From Phocaeicola dorei (GTDB lineage Bacteria; Bacteroidota; Bacteroidia; Bacteroidales; Bacteroidaceae): DNA of 64,000 nucleotides. Positions 18,972 through 29,400 of the stretch are shown here, piece by piece. Positions within the stretch are counted from its first letter, which is position 1, and the number at the start of each line of letters is the position of its first letter. The position numbers and the translations under genes were made by a program. The notes below the pieces were generated by a model. It had not been told where the DNA came from. It ran no database searches and saw only the letters and a list, made by a program, of their open reading frames with translations. The stretch lies in the NCBI RefSeq assembly GCF_013009555.1, contig NZ_CP046176.1, positions 4,681,501-4,745,500 of the forward strand, read 5' to 3'.

Positions 18972-20270
18972 CTATTTCTTGTCTTCGTGTGTGAAGGGTA
19001 CAAACCAGGTCATCAGAAAGGCCGGAATGGTAGCCACCAGCACAAAGATGAAAAACAGTTTATAGCCCAGCCAGTCGCTGACATATCCGGACATCATACC
19101 GGGCAACATGACACCCAGATTCATGATACCCGATGCAAAAGCATAATGCGCCATCTGATGAGGACCGGCAGCCACTTGCTGCATCATGAACAAGGTAAGC
19201 CCCACAAAGCCGAAACCATATCCGAAATACTCCAGCACAATGGCCCCTCCGATAAGGGGCGCACTCTGCGGTTGGAAAATGGCAAGCAGCGTGTAAGCCA
19301 TAAAAGGCAGATTGAACACACAACACAAGGAGAACAAAGTCTTTTTCAATCCACGTGCGGAAATATAATATCCACCCAGCAATGAACCGAGTACGAAAGC
19401 TGCCGCTCCGAAGGTTCCATAATAAATACCAATCTCCTGTTCTGTCAATCCCAAGCCACCCACATCACGACCGGCTTTCAGGAACAAAGGTACAATTTTC
19501 ATCACAAACCCTTCGGCAAAACGATATAAAATAATAAAGCAAATGTAGTAAACAATATGCTTTTTCGTAAAGAAGTTCCGGATGACATTCCATAACTCGG
19601 TCATACTCTGCGAAAAAGAGGTGACCGAATGGGCGTGCTTGCCCGAAGGTAACATACGGGTATGATAAATTCCCAAGGCGAACATCACTACTCCGAGGAT
19701 AATCATAATGACCGTCCAGGAATAAAGTACCGCATCTTCTGCAGGCCCTTCGTATTCATCTTTCAGAAAACCGGCCAGATAGACCAGCAAGCCTGTACCG
19801 ATAATCTTCGCCACATTATAAAAAGCTCCCTGCCAACCTATATATTTAGCTTGTTCCTGCGCATTCAACTCGTCCATATATACTCCGTCACAGGCCACAT
19901 CGTGCGTTGCTCCGCTAAAAGCGACAATAGCGAACAAGGCAATAGTGACCGCAAAGAAAGACGGAAGATGAAGCGACAAAGCGATCAACCCGAAAGTAAC
20001 TCCCGACACCATCTGAGTGAGGACAACAAAGAATTTCTTGGTACGGTACATCTCCAGCAACGGACTCCAAAGGGGTTTCAGTGTCCAAGGAAGCATGATA
20101 AGGGAAGTCCAGAAGGCTATTTTCGCATCACTGACTCCCAGACCTTTGTACATCAGTACGGCTACCATATTGAGGACAACAAAAGGGAGCCCCATACCAA
20201 AATAAGCGGTGGGAACCCAGAAAATAGGACTACGGCGTCTGGACGGAGTTGGGGTTTCGGTTGTTTTCAT
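18972..20270 (-). CDS. MFS transporter (AmpG-like) for an oligosaccharide
   Basis: A 432-residue membrane protein with about 12 hydrophobic segments. The N-terminus is RSPIFWVPTAYFGMGLPFVV. The acidic motif VAFSGATHDVACDGVYMDEL is shared with AmpG-type permeases that import muropeptides or sugars. A central charged loop sits at about 200-230 and C-terminal helices follow. It lies 32 bp upstream of the GH130 gene in the same direction. The pairing of a GH130 phosphorylase with an MFS permease is common in Bacteroides mannoside pathways, so it probably imports the phosphorylase substrate from the periplasm. Confidence 0.83.
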   Translation of the reverse strand: MKTTETPTPSRRRSPIFWVPTAYFGMGLPFVVLNMVAVLMYKGLGVSDAKIAFWTSLIMLPWTLKPLWSPLLEMYRTKKFFVVLTQMVSGVTFGLIALSLHLPSFFAVTIALFAIVAFSGATHDVACDGVYMDELNAQEQAKYIGWQGAFYNVAKIIGTGLLVYLAGFLKDEYEGPAEDAVLYSWTVIMIILGVVMFALGIYHTRMLPSGKHAHSVTSFSQSMTELWNVIRNFFTKKHIVYYICFIILYRFAEGFVMKIVPLFLKAGRDVGGLGLTEQEIGIYYGTFGAAAFVLGSLLGGYYISARGLKKTLFSLCCVFNLPFMAYTLLAIFQPQSAPLIGGAIVLEYFGYGFGFVGLTLFMMQQVAAGPHQMAHYAFASGIMNLGVMLPGMMSGYVSDWLGYKLFFIFVLVATIPAFLMTWFVPFTHEDKK

Positions 20271-20308
20271 TTATATCTAAGTTTTAAGGTTGTTGAATTC
20301 GGCTATAA

Positions 20309-20356
20309 CCGAAGATAACTTCATCTCCTTCTGAGAGGGGATGAAGTTACCTTTCG
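20309..20356. terminator. Long hairpin between the GH97 and MFS genes
   Basis: AACTTCATC (20317-20325) pairs with GATGAAGTT (20339-20347), extended by GC pairs inside and by CCGAA/TTCGG outside. It lies just downstream of the minus-strand GH97 gene. There is no good T tract, so a terminator or mRNA-end-protecting role is likely but not certain. Confidence 0.5.
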
Positions 20357-20393
20357 GAATCTATTAATGCAATAGGACGAAGCATTTGGTAAA

Positions 20394-22409
20394 TCAGTCA
20401 GTTACAGGAATAAAGCTTACCGCTTGTCCACCACCTTTTGCCATGACTACAGACAAGGTATCGGCTGCTGTCACCTCTCTGTCCTTAATCTGATAAGAAG
20501 TAGGATTTGTTTTCCAGTCGGCATCTTCTCCATCAGCATAAATCACCGCATGGTATTTTTTATCTTTCTCAAGGAAATCCAGAGGAATGGTCAGCGTACG
20601 TGCTTCCTCATTGGTCGTGGCTCCTAAGAAATAATTGTCTTTCGCTTTCCGTACTACGGCTACAAACTCTCCCGGTTCGCCCTGCAAGGCTTCAGACCAG
20701 TCACAGTCCGCATCAAAATCCCGGAAGAACTGGAAAGCAGGATGCCCTTCATAATTCTCAATCATATCCGATGCCATTTGCAATGGAGAATAAATGATTA
20801 CCCAATTGGCAATCTGCTTTGCCAAGGTGGTATTCACACGGCTGTTTCCTTTATCCAAGTCATTCCATTTCTTGCGACGGGGAGAATTGCGTGTCTTTTC
20901 ATAAAGAATATCAAAAGTACCCGGCGTATAATCCATCGGACCGCCCAGCAAGCGGGTAAACGGCAATAACTCGTGATGCTCGGGAGGATTACCTTCACTC
21001 CATCCGTTCCACTCCATACCGCGGGCGCCTTCCCGTGTCATCATATTGGGGTAAGTACGACGAATTCCTGTATCTTTGATAGGTTCGTGGGCATTAACGG
21101 TTGTATGATAACCGGCGGCAGTCTGCACCACCTTGCGGTAATGGCGTACATTGAACTGTCCATGATGGCTGTGACCGCCCGGCAGTCCTCCGGCATAACC
21201 GGTCTTCACGCTGTGCACTCCCAAGTCGGCATACCATTTGTAAGCATTGTCCAACTGGCGTTCGTAATTAAAGATATTGCCACCTGTTTCGTGGTGACCG
21301 ATTATTTCAATCCCTTTCTCCTTGGCATAACGTGCCACCTCTGCCATATCAAAATCGGCGTAGGGTTTGGTATAGTCAAAAGTCTGCATACCGCCCCAAC
21401 TTTCCCAGCCTTCATTCCATCCCTCGAACATTACCGCTTCTATGTTATTGGCAGCAGCAAAGTCTATATAACGTTTGGCATTAGCGGTGGTGGCGCCGTG
21501 GCGTTCATCCATCGTCCACGTTTCGACTCCCAGATGCATTCCCCACCAGATACCTACGTATTTCATAGGACGTATCCAGCTCAAATCCCCCTCCAGCACA
21601 CAAGGCTCATTCAGATTCAGTATCAGGCCGGAGTTTATCAGACCTACCGCTTTGGGAGCTATCTGAATACTGCGCCACGGAGTCACGAAAGTCCCTCCGG
21701 CAAAACGGGCTTTCACCCCATCGGGCCAGGAAGCCAGTTCCGATTTGAAGTGACAACCTTCGGTATGCTTCAAAGTCATTTCGGGGAAATCGGTCAAAGC
21801 TGCTTCGTGGATACTGGCATATACCCCGTTATCTGTTTTGAAAGTCATCGGGGTATTGGCATTATCCACCTTGCTGACGGGCAGGGTGCGATACAGCAAT
21901 TCGTAGGTTTCAAAACTGGCGGGAATAGACCATGACTTGCCGTCTTGTGCCAAATTAAATGAAGTGAGCTCATCCATTACGAACACACTGTCCACTTGGG
22001 GTACTTGATATTCATAGCGGAAGCCCAGGCCGTCATCGAACACGCGGAAACGGAGGGTCAGCTGTGTATTTGCCTGGTCTTTCAAACGCACGGCCATTTC
22101 GTTATAATGGTTCCGGATTGATTTATTTTCTCCCCAAGGTTGGGTCCAAGTTTCATCCTTTGTGGTGTACTCGGTACTTTCTATCAGAAAACCTTTGGAA
22201 AGATTTACCCCGTCACGGCCTTCAAAGCCCATAACGGAGGGGGTGATGAATGGATTCCCTCCTACAGAAACTCCGTAGGTCATCTCTCCCGCTTCATTGA
22301 GATTGAATACTAATTTTATATTGCCATCCGGCGATGTCAATTCTGTGGGGCGAGAACACCCACAAAACACGACTAACAAAAATAATACATAGTAACTGTA
22401 TGCCTTCAT
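20394..22409 (-). CDS. Glycoside hydrolase family 97 (SusB-like)
   Basis: A 671-residue lipoprotein: the signal MKAYSYYVLFLLVVFCGC has a lipobox-like end. The N-terminal beta-super-sandwich begins with PTELTSPDGNIKLVFNLNEA, then comes a TIM barrel, with HHETGGNIFNYERQ and NAHEPIKDTGIRRTYPNMMT then REGARGMEWN, and a C-terminal beta domain. The glutamates in HHETGG and in the NAHEPIKDTG/REGARG stretch agree with the inverting, calcium-dependent GH97 group to which SusB (alpha-glucosidase) belongs; the retaining alpha-galactosidase group uses an Asp nucleophile. It acts in the periplasm on alpha-glucosides, possibly the glucose cap of immature N-glycans. It has its own promoter. Confidence 0.85.
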   Translation of the reverse strand: MKAYSYYVLFLLVVFCGCSRPTELTSPDGNIKLVFNLNEAGEMTYGVSVGGNPFITPSVMGFEGRDGVNLSKGFLIESTEYTTKDETWTQPWGENKSIRNHYNEMAVRLKDQANTQLTLRFRVFDDGLGFRYEYQVPQVDSVFVMDELTSFNLAQDGKSWSIPASFETYELLYRTLPVSKVDNANTPMTFKTDNGVYASIHEAALTDFPEMTLKHTEGCHFKSELASWPDGVKARFAGGTFVTPWRSIQIAPKAVGLINSGLILNLNEPCVLEGDLSWIRPMKYVGIWWGMHLGVETWTMDERHGATTANAKRYIDFAAANNIEAVMFEGWNEGWESWGGMQTFDYTKPYADFDMAEVARYAKEKGIEIIGHHETGGNIFNYERQLDNAYKWYADLGVHSVKTGYAGGLPGGHSHHGQFNVRHYRKVVQTAAGYHTTVNAHEPIKDTGIRRTYPNMMTREGARGMEWNGWSEGNPPEHHELLPFTRLLGGPMDYTPGTFDILYEKTRNSPRRKKWNDLDKGNSRVNTTLAKQIANWVIIYSPLQMASDMIENYEGHPAFQFFRDFDADCDWSEALQGEPGEFVAVVRKAKDNYFLGATTNEEARTLTIPLDFLEKDKKYHAVIYADGEDADWKTNPTSYQIKDREVTAADTLSVVMAKGGGQAVSFIPVTD

Positions 22410-22432
22410 AATATTAAATTGGATTAATGATA

Positions 22433-22440
22433 CAAATATA
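22433..22440 (-). promoter_or_regulatory. Promoter -7 element of the GH97 gene
   Basis: TATATTTG on the minus strand, 23 bp upstream of the ATG at 22409. Confidence 0.55.
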
Positions 22441-22514
22441 AAACAATTAAATAAGGTATTACACTTATCGAAGGAGGAAAATTATTTTAAATGGGAGAGG
22501 GAATGATAAGCTTA

Positions 22515-22546
22515 TTTGTACTGACAGCATTAATTTTGTACTTTTG
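22515..22546 (+). promoter_or_regulatory. Promoter of the YhcG-type nuclease pseudogene
   Basis: TTTG (22515-22518) and TACTTTTG (22539-22546) lie 20 bp apart, a near-perfect Bacteroidetes -33/-7 pair, ending 23 bp before the ATG at 22570. The promoter looks intact even though the gene is broken. Confidence 0.6.
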
Positions 22547-22569
22547 TCACATATAACAACAAAGTGCAA

Positions 22570-23671
22570 ATGAATATAAATCAGAATTATAGAGAAGCAG
22601 TAAAGGCCATAAAAGAAGCTATCTTACGAAGCCAGTACCGTGCAGCCGCATCAGTAAATAAGGAACAATTATCTCTTTATTACGGCATCGGGCGTTACGT
22701 GTCGGAAAATTCCCGTACAGGCTTTTGGGGGAAAGGTGCCATTGAACAAATATCTTCTCTGTTACAAAAAGAATTGCCGGGGCTGAGGGGATTTTCAGCA
22801 ACAAGCATAAGAAATATGCGTATTTTTTATGAAGAGTGGGATAAAGTTTTAAATCATCCGCCATTGGCTGATGATTTGGTGTTGAATGAAAAATTGCTTC
22901 TTGTAGCAATTCATCAGCCAGTGGCGGATGAATTTAATTGGTCAGACTTCTTTTCAATCGGCTTTAGTCACCATACCGAAATAATATCCAAAGCCAAGAC
23001 TTTAGAAGCAAGACTATTTTATATACATGAGTGCGCCATTCGCTATTGGAGTAAATACACGTTAAGGGATTACTTAAAAGCAGATCTATACAGCCATCGG
23101 GGAACTTTACCCAACAATTTTGCACAAACATTGCCTGATACTAAGCAAGCGCTAAAAGTTGTTTGTTCATTCAAAGATGAATACTTGCTTGATTTCATCA
23201 ATGTGGAGGAACTGAAAGCAGGAAGAGGACTTAGACGAAAAAATAGTAGAAAAGGCAATTGTTGCCAATGTGAAGAAATTTATTATGACCTTCGGACAAG
23301 ATTTCAGCTTTATAGGCAATCAATATCGCATGGAAGTTGCAGGAGAAGAAATGTTTATTGATTTGCTCTTTTTCAATCGGGAGCTTAACTCCTTAGTCGC
23401 AGTTGAGCTTAAATCCGGAAAATTCCGCACTTCTTATTTGGGGCAGTTGAATACTTATCTATCCGCTTTAGATACATATATCAGAAAACCGCACGAAAAC
23501 CCTTCTATCGGAATAATTCTTTGCAAAGAAATGAACCAAACCTTTGTAGAGTTTGCCGTTCGTGATTATAACAAGCCGATGGGAGTTGCCACTTACCGTG
23601 CATCTAAAGATATGCCGGAACGACTTCGTAACGCTCTGCCAAACATTGAAGATTTGAAAAAGTTATTGTAA
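22570..23671 (+). pseudogene. YhcG/DUF1016-type PDDEXK nuclease, single frameshift
   Basis: Two overlapping frames together make one full-length protein of about 365 residues. The first (from 22570) has the DUF1016 N-terminal helical domain: SLYYGIGRYVSENSRTGFWG, ISSLLQKELPGLRGFSATSI, RNMRIFYEEW. The second (to 23671) has the PDDEXK nuclease: DFSFIGNQYRMEVAGEEMFI, DLLFFNRELNSLVAVELKSG, YLGQLNTYLSALD. The frames meet near 23215, where reading one A fewer in the run within CTGAAAGCAGG would give an uninterrupted VEELKQEEDLDEK. So this is a one-base insertion or a sequencing error. YhcG-like proteins are often near restriction or defence genes, but here it sits alone inside the glycan locus, on the opposite strand. 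Confidence 0.85.
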
Positions 23672-23732
23672 TACAAACGCCGATAAAGCCCTTTTAAAGA
23701 CTCTACCGGCGTAAGTTCACCTATTAAAAAAA

Positions 23733-24578
23733 TCAGAATTCCAAGTCAGCCAACTGAGGATTATGATCGGAAAGCAAAGCTTCCGGTACTTCAGCCGGTA
23801 TCTCACAGTTCTTTACCAGAACTTGCGGAGTGACAAAGATGAAATCAATCTTTTCACAATCCTCGGCCGGAATACGGGCAAAATCATGAAAAGTATAATC
23901 AACGCCGGTCACACGGGCAGCCGTCTTATAAGCATCCTTCATCACAAACTCGTTGGTAGTGATCGTTTCGTATGCATCGCTCGCATCGGTCACATTAAAG
24001 TCACCCGTAACCACTGCGGGGCGTTCGCCTACGATCTCTTTTATCTTACGGATAATGAGCAATGCGCTTTGACGGCGAGCCTCTTCACCTACATGGTCAA
24101 AATGAGTATTGACAGCCATGAATATCTTTCCGGTGGCCTTGTCTTTAAATTTCGCCCAAGTGGCGATACGGACACAAACCGCATCCCATCCCATCATTCC
24201 TACGCTATCGGGATTTTCGGCCAACCAGAAGGTATTGGAGTCCAACACCTCATATTTGTCCTTACGATAGAATAGCGGCGCATATTCACCTGCTGTCTTC
24301 CCGTCATCACGTCCCACACCGATACCATCGTATTCGGGCAAGCCTGCACGAAGATCCTGAAACTGGTTATGCAAAACTTCCTGCATACCGACAATATCCA
24401 GTTCACGGTCCTTAATAAACTGGCACACACGGTCTTTCCGATATTGCCAATTGTTCAAACTGTCTTGCGGATTGTCATAACGGACATTAAAAGTAGCCCA
24501 ACGAACGTCGGTCTTCTTCTCTTCCGCACAGCCGCCCAATAACAGGACGGCTGCCAATAAAAATAGAATTTGCTTCAT
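23733..24578 (-). CDS. Endonuclease/exonuclease/phosphatase family lipoprotein
   Basis: 281 residues from the ATG at 24578, chosen because it gives a lipoprotein signal MKQILFLLAAVLLLGGCAEE; the longer frame runs back into SusD. The EEP fold is shown by RWATFNVRYDN, LDIVGMQEVLHNQFQDL, AVNTHFDHVGEEARRQSALL, VVTGDFNVTDASDAYE and ALLSDHNP, so the metal and catalytic residues (Asn, Glu, Asp, His) are in place. In glycan loci this family is thought to remove phosphate or act on phosphorylated or modified glycans rather than DNA. It is third in the SusC-SusD operon (43 bp after SusD) and a similar gene is known in the high-mannose N-glycan locus of B. thetaiotaomicron. Confidence 0.85.
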   Translation of the reverse strand: MKQILFLLAAVLLLGGCAEEKKTDVRWATFNVRYDNPQDSLNNWQYRKDRVCQFIKDRELDIVGMQEVLHNQFQDLRAGLPEYDGIGVGRDDGKTAGEYAPLFYRKDKYEVLDSNTFWLAENPDSVGMMGWDAVCVRIATWAKFKDKATGKIFMAVNTHFDHVGEEARRQSALLIIRKIKEIVGERPAVVTGDFNVTDASDAYETITTNEFVMKDAYKTAARVTGVDYTFHDFARIPAEDCEKIDFIFVTPQVLVKNCEIPAEVPEALLSDHNPQLADLEF

Positions 24579-24621
24579 TTTGTTTCTTTTTATGTTCCCT
24601 AGGATACAAAGATAGCAATTT

Positions 24622-26391
24622 CTATCGGAAATTATTCGGAGTATGCCACTGACCTTTATCATTCATCGTATCGGCCACATCCCACCATACACGGCTACCC
24701 TGGTTCACATTGCCCGGTTTATTAGGGTTACGGGACTCGCTGTTAGGATAGTTGATGCGTTTGATAAGCTTGCCGGACGCCACTTCTCCATTGGAATTGT
24801 TTCCATTAACCGGAGCCAGCAGATAACGCGGATAGTCGGTACGACGCACTTCTGCCCATCCTTCATTTCCATTCGGGAAAACGGCAATCCACTTCTGAGT
24901 AATAATCTGTTCCAATTGTTCTTCCTTACTACCACCGGCAAATGCTTTTACGCCATCCAGATGACTGATGTATTCATTGGCCTTGTCCGCATCAATTTCA
25001 TAATAATCCATAGATGCCTTGATACCTTTCAAATAAAGAGCTTCAGCAGTTTCATCCACCAATGACGGCCAGCGCAATGCTGCTTCCGCTTTCAGGAACA
25101 AACTTTCAGAATACCCCATCCAGACTATTTCACGGGCCAGATTCCACCAATAATCCTTGTTCATGGCATCAGATGACAGAATACAACGGTTGGCAGAGTA
25201 TCTGTTCAGATAAGAGCCGCCTACATTGGTTTCTCCATTCATCACCCCGTTGAAATCTCTCTTCAGATTCTCTGTGGGAAGCGGACTGGTAGTCAACGAA
25301 TCAAACGGAGTAGGACGGAACCATAAAACTTCACAACGAGGGTCAAGATAACAATTCTCAGAATTCTCATTGAAAGTAACGGCATCGGCTGCCGCACCTT
25401 CTTTCAAGGCCTGATTCTTATAGGCCCGTTCCATTTCTTTCGACAATACAGCATTGCCGGTCCAGCTGAACAACAATGCGTATATATTTTCATTACCGCC
25501 GGCGATATACTGACGTTTTGGAGTCTGCTTCATATTGTCATCCTGGCTTTGCATCAGACCGGCCGGATCTGTCAAAGCTGCTTTTGCCTGAGTCTGGGCC
25601 AATTCCGGATTTACATTGGATACACGCAAAGCAAGGCGCAAACGCAGTGTGTTGGCAAAACGACGCCATTTGTCCACATCACCTCCATAGCATTTGTCAT
25701 TGTCACCTAAATCATACTGACTGACAGCAGGAAGATTTTCCTGGTGCAACTCTGTTATAGCCTGATCCAACAGCTGGAAAAGGATATTATAGACCTCTTT
25801 CTGAGGCGTATAAGACACATTTTCTTCCGGCGGCATAGCTCCCTTCACATAATAAGCGACGGGAATATCTCCGTAAGTATCTGTCTGCATGGACAACAAG
25901 AAAGCATAATAAATGCGGGTAATATAGAATGCCGTATGATAATAATCCTTATTACAGAAATAGAATGTCTTGACCAACTGACTGTATTCCGAAGTGCTGC
26001 GGTCATCATAGAAATGCTTCCATCGGCTGGCCGACCATCCATCCGTATAAGAATAGGTAGGCGCCTGATTCACAAAGCCGCTGACATTGTTTCCCCAATA
26101 ACCGGCATAGATATCATGAGTCAGATTGGTCGTTGTCTGATAATCATTGTAAAGACCTTCGTAGGTGAAATTGGCAAAAATACTTCCGATAGCGCCTTCC
26201 ATCCCTTTCAAACTTGCCATGGCATTGTCTGTCAAGGTGTAATCAATGTCTATTCCATCGGCCGATACATTCTCCACAGTCGGGTCGTAAATCGGTGCGT
26301 AAGGATTTGTATTCAATTCCTCAAAATCATGGCATCCGGCCAGAGCCAGCAATGAGCATAAGGCTACGGATTTATATAATTTGATTTTCAT
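24622..26391 (-). CDS. SusD/RagB family glycan-binding outer-membrane lipoprotein
   Basis: A 589-residue lipoprotein with signal and lipobox MKIKLYKSVALCSLLALAGC. The body is helix-rich with TPR-like repeats. The C-terminal region carries RREIVWMGYSESLFLKAEAA-like SusD features (actual text LAREIVWMGYSESLFLKAEA) and ITQKWIAVFPNGNEGWAEVR with the closing RRTDYP. It forms the lid of the SusCD complex on the cell surface and captures oligosaccharide for the TonB-dependent channel encoded 23 bp upstream. The substrate is inferred from the neighbouring GH92 genes to be a mannose-rich glycan. Confidence 0.92.
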   Translation of the reverse strand: MKIKLYKSVALCSLLALAGCHDFEELNTNPYAPIYDPTVENVSADGIDIDYTLTDNAMASLKGMEGAIGSIFANFTYEGLYNDYQTTTNLTHDIYAGYWGNNVSGFVNQAPTYSYTDGWSASRWKHFYDDRSTSEYSQLVKTFYFCNKDYYHTAFYITRIYYAFLLSMQTDTYGDIPVAYYVKGAMPPEENVSYTPQKEVYNILFQLLDQAITELHQENLPAVSQYDLGDNDKCYGGDVDKWRRFANTLRLRLALRVSNVNPELAQTQAKAALTDPAGLMQSQDDNMKQTPKRQYIAGGNENIYALLFSWTGNAVLSKEMERAYKNQALKEGAAADAVTFNENSENCYLDPRCEVLWFRPTPFDSLTTSPLPTENLKRDFNGVMNGETNVGGSYLNRYSANRCILSSDAMNKDYWWNLAREIVWMGYSESLFLKAEAALRWPSLVDETAEALYLKGIKASMDYYEIDADKANEYISHLDGVKAFAGGSKEEQLEQIITQKWIAVFPNGNEGWAEVRRTDYPRYLLAPVNGNNSNGEVASGKLIKRINYPNSESRNPNKPGNVNQGSRVWWDVADTMNDKGQWHTPNNFR

Positions 26392-26414
26392 AATCAGTTT
26401 TTCCTTTTAATTAA

Positions 26415-29400
26415 TTAGAAACCTAAGTTGATAGAAATACCGAAAGTACGTGTAAACGGCAACGATGCATAGTCAATGGCTTGTGAGAACATCGTAGTGT
26501 CATAGCCGCCTTCGGGGCTTGTACCCGGCGTGTGCTTCATCAGATAACACAAGTTACGTGCTACAAATGAAACATTCAGCGAGTTGACAGGAGTCTTCTT
26601 CAGCATAGATGAAGGGAATGAATAGCCAATTGACAATTCTTTCAGTTTAATGAATGAAGCATCGTAGATGAAATCCTCAGCCTGCAATGAGCCGTAGTAT
26701 TCTGAGGCGGAAACCTGTTTTGTATTCACCTCGCCTGATTCTGTCACACCGGGGAATACCATCATATAGTTGTTTTCCTCACCACGGTTCAAGGTACGCT
26801 TAGCCAAACCGTTTCCGGTAGCCAGCATCTCGGAATAAGAGAAGATATCACCACCGAATTTCATATCAAACAGTGCAGACAGTGTAATCCCTTTATAAGT
26901 AAAGGTAGGAGATACAGACATGGTCAGCTTAGGCTGGATATTACCGATAGGTTTGTTCACATATTCAGACTCATTGGTCACAGTCATGGGCAAACCATTT
27001 TCATTTACGATAATATCACCGTTTTCATTGCGCTTATAAAGCGATGTAGCATAAATCTCGCCTAATTTGTGTCCGGCGCGTGTACCTACTTTTACAGGGA
27101 AGTTTCCATCACCGTTAAAGAACATATAGTTCACATTTTCTTCCGGAGCCAGTTCTTTCACTTTCGATACGTTGTGAGCCATATTCACATTCAAATCAAA
27201 AGCGAAATCCTTTGTTTCTACCAGAGTGGAATACAACATAAATTCTACACCTTGATTGGTTACCATACCTGCGTTTACCCATTGGCCACCACTCCAGGGA
27301 GCTGCTGCGGGCACTTTCATAATCTGGTTCTTTGTTTTGCTGTAATAGTAAGTAAAGTCAAAGCCCAGACGGTTGTTCAAGAACTTCATGTCCAGACCTG
27401 CTTCATAAGAGGTCGCGATTTCAGGCTTCAACTGATCGTTCATCTTCACATTATCCTTGGTCGGAGTCAATACACCATTATCGAATTTGAAAGAGTAGGT
27501 GTTGTATAACTGATAAGGGCTTGTGTCCTTACCTACCTGTGCGGCAGACAGACGTGCCTTGGCAAATGTCACCCAGCTTGGCAACGGTTTGTCGATGGAG
27601 CGCAAAAAGTCGGAAACCACGAAACTGAGGTTGGCAGACGGATAGAAGAAAGAATTGTTACCTGACGGAAGAGTGGATGACCAGTCGTTACGAGCTGTCA
27701 AATCCAAAGACAGATATTCCTTCCATGCCATCTGTACAGAGCCGAACACTGAGTTCATGGCACGCTTGTAACCATCCTCACTACCGGTTCTCAACAAATT
27801 GGCCGCATTCAGCATCCAATTACCTTTATCCACCATATTACCTACGCCCACACCCAAAGTTTCCGAACGCTGGTACATAAAGTTACCACCGACATTGAAG
27901 CCCAGACGGAAGTTATCAGTCAACTGACGGTCACCCATCAAAATGACTTCAGCATTTGACTCGAAGAAGTTTTCTTCACTACGGTCCATTGAGTCATTCG
28001 TAATCATGGAAGTATTGGCTTCTCCATTGATACCATCACCCGCATTGGTGCTTTGCACTCTGGTGCGGTAGTAGTCAAAAGCGTATTTGGCAGACAGATG
28101 CAGCCAATCTGTGAAATTGATTTTCATGCTATAATATCCGAAAGCACGCCAGCGTTCATCTGAATTCTGACGCTGATGCAATACATAATAAGGATTACGG
28201 ATACTGGCAGTAGGTCCTGTCCAGTTCACATGCGCATGAGTTTCATCAGAATATTGTTTCAAGTCATCCAGACGGACGTTGTTAGGGATTCTCATCAACT
28301 GGGAAATAGCACCGTAATCACCATACAGTGGACGGTTATCGGCTTTTGTACGTGAAAGAGAAATCTTTCCGTCCATAGACACCCATTTGTTCAATTCCGT
28401 TCCTGCATTCAGGTCGGCATTCACACGGCTCAAACTTTCAGTGGGGAATACACCGTCATTATCTGAGTATCCGAAAGAAGTACGGAAATGTGATTTCTCT
28501 GTACCGTTGCTGATAGATACGTTATGCGTATGCGAGAAACCGGTATCAAAATAATCTTTCAACTTATCCCCATAGTTAGAGTAAGCGTAAGTTTCTCCGT
28601 TCCAAGCCTCTTTCATGCTTCCATCCAATACCGGGCCCCAGCTTCCGCTATCCGTTTTGTCATACACCGCAGTCTTGGCATCTTTTGTATCAATATGTCC
28701 TTGTCCGTAACGGCGTTGCATATCCAATGTCTCGCCGATAGCTGTCCAAGTGAAGTTACCACTATAACGGATTCCGAAACCATCTTTCTTACTGCCTTTC
28801 TTTGTCGTAATCAAGATAACGCCATTACCTGCACGCGAACCGTAAAGAGCAGCCGCATTCGGACCTTTCAATACCGAGATGCTCTCGATGTCATCCGGAT
28901 TAATGTCCATGGAAGCGCTACCACGGTCAACACCATCATAGCGGGATGCGCTTGAAGTGCTAGTGTCGCTGAAAGGAACGCCATCCACAATCCATAACGG
29001 CTGATTGTTGTCGGTAAGAGAAGAGTTACCACGAATGGTGATTTTCGTAGAACCACCTAAACCTGTAGCCGAAGTATTCATCTGAAGACCTGCCACCTTA
29101 CCTTGCAAGGCACTGGTCACAGACGGGTCACCTGTCTTGTTCAGTTCATCACTTTTCAGTTCCTGAACCGCATAACCCAACATCTTCTTCTCACGTTTGA
29201 TCCCCAAAGCGGTTACCACCACTTCGCCAATCTGCTGTGTGTCTTCCTGCATGGTTACGTTCAGTACATTCTTGCCATCGGGCTTCAACGTTTCCGAACG
29301 GTAACCAATGTATGAGAACACAATCTCGCCATTTCCGGGAACCGACAAAGAATAGTTACCTTCAAAGTCAGTAATCGTACCGGCTGTAGGGTTTCCTTTC

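Noticed and set aside
18055-19065. Long plus-strand open frame across the GH130 gene
   Set aside because: It is antisense to an unmistakable GH130 protein and has no family features.
20973-21935. Long plus-strand open frame across the GH97 gene
   Set aside because: Antisense to a clear GH97 with conserved motifs.
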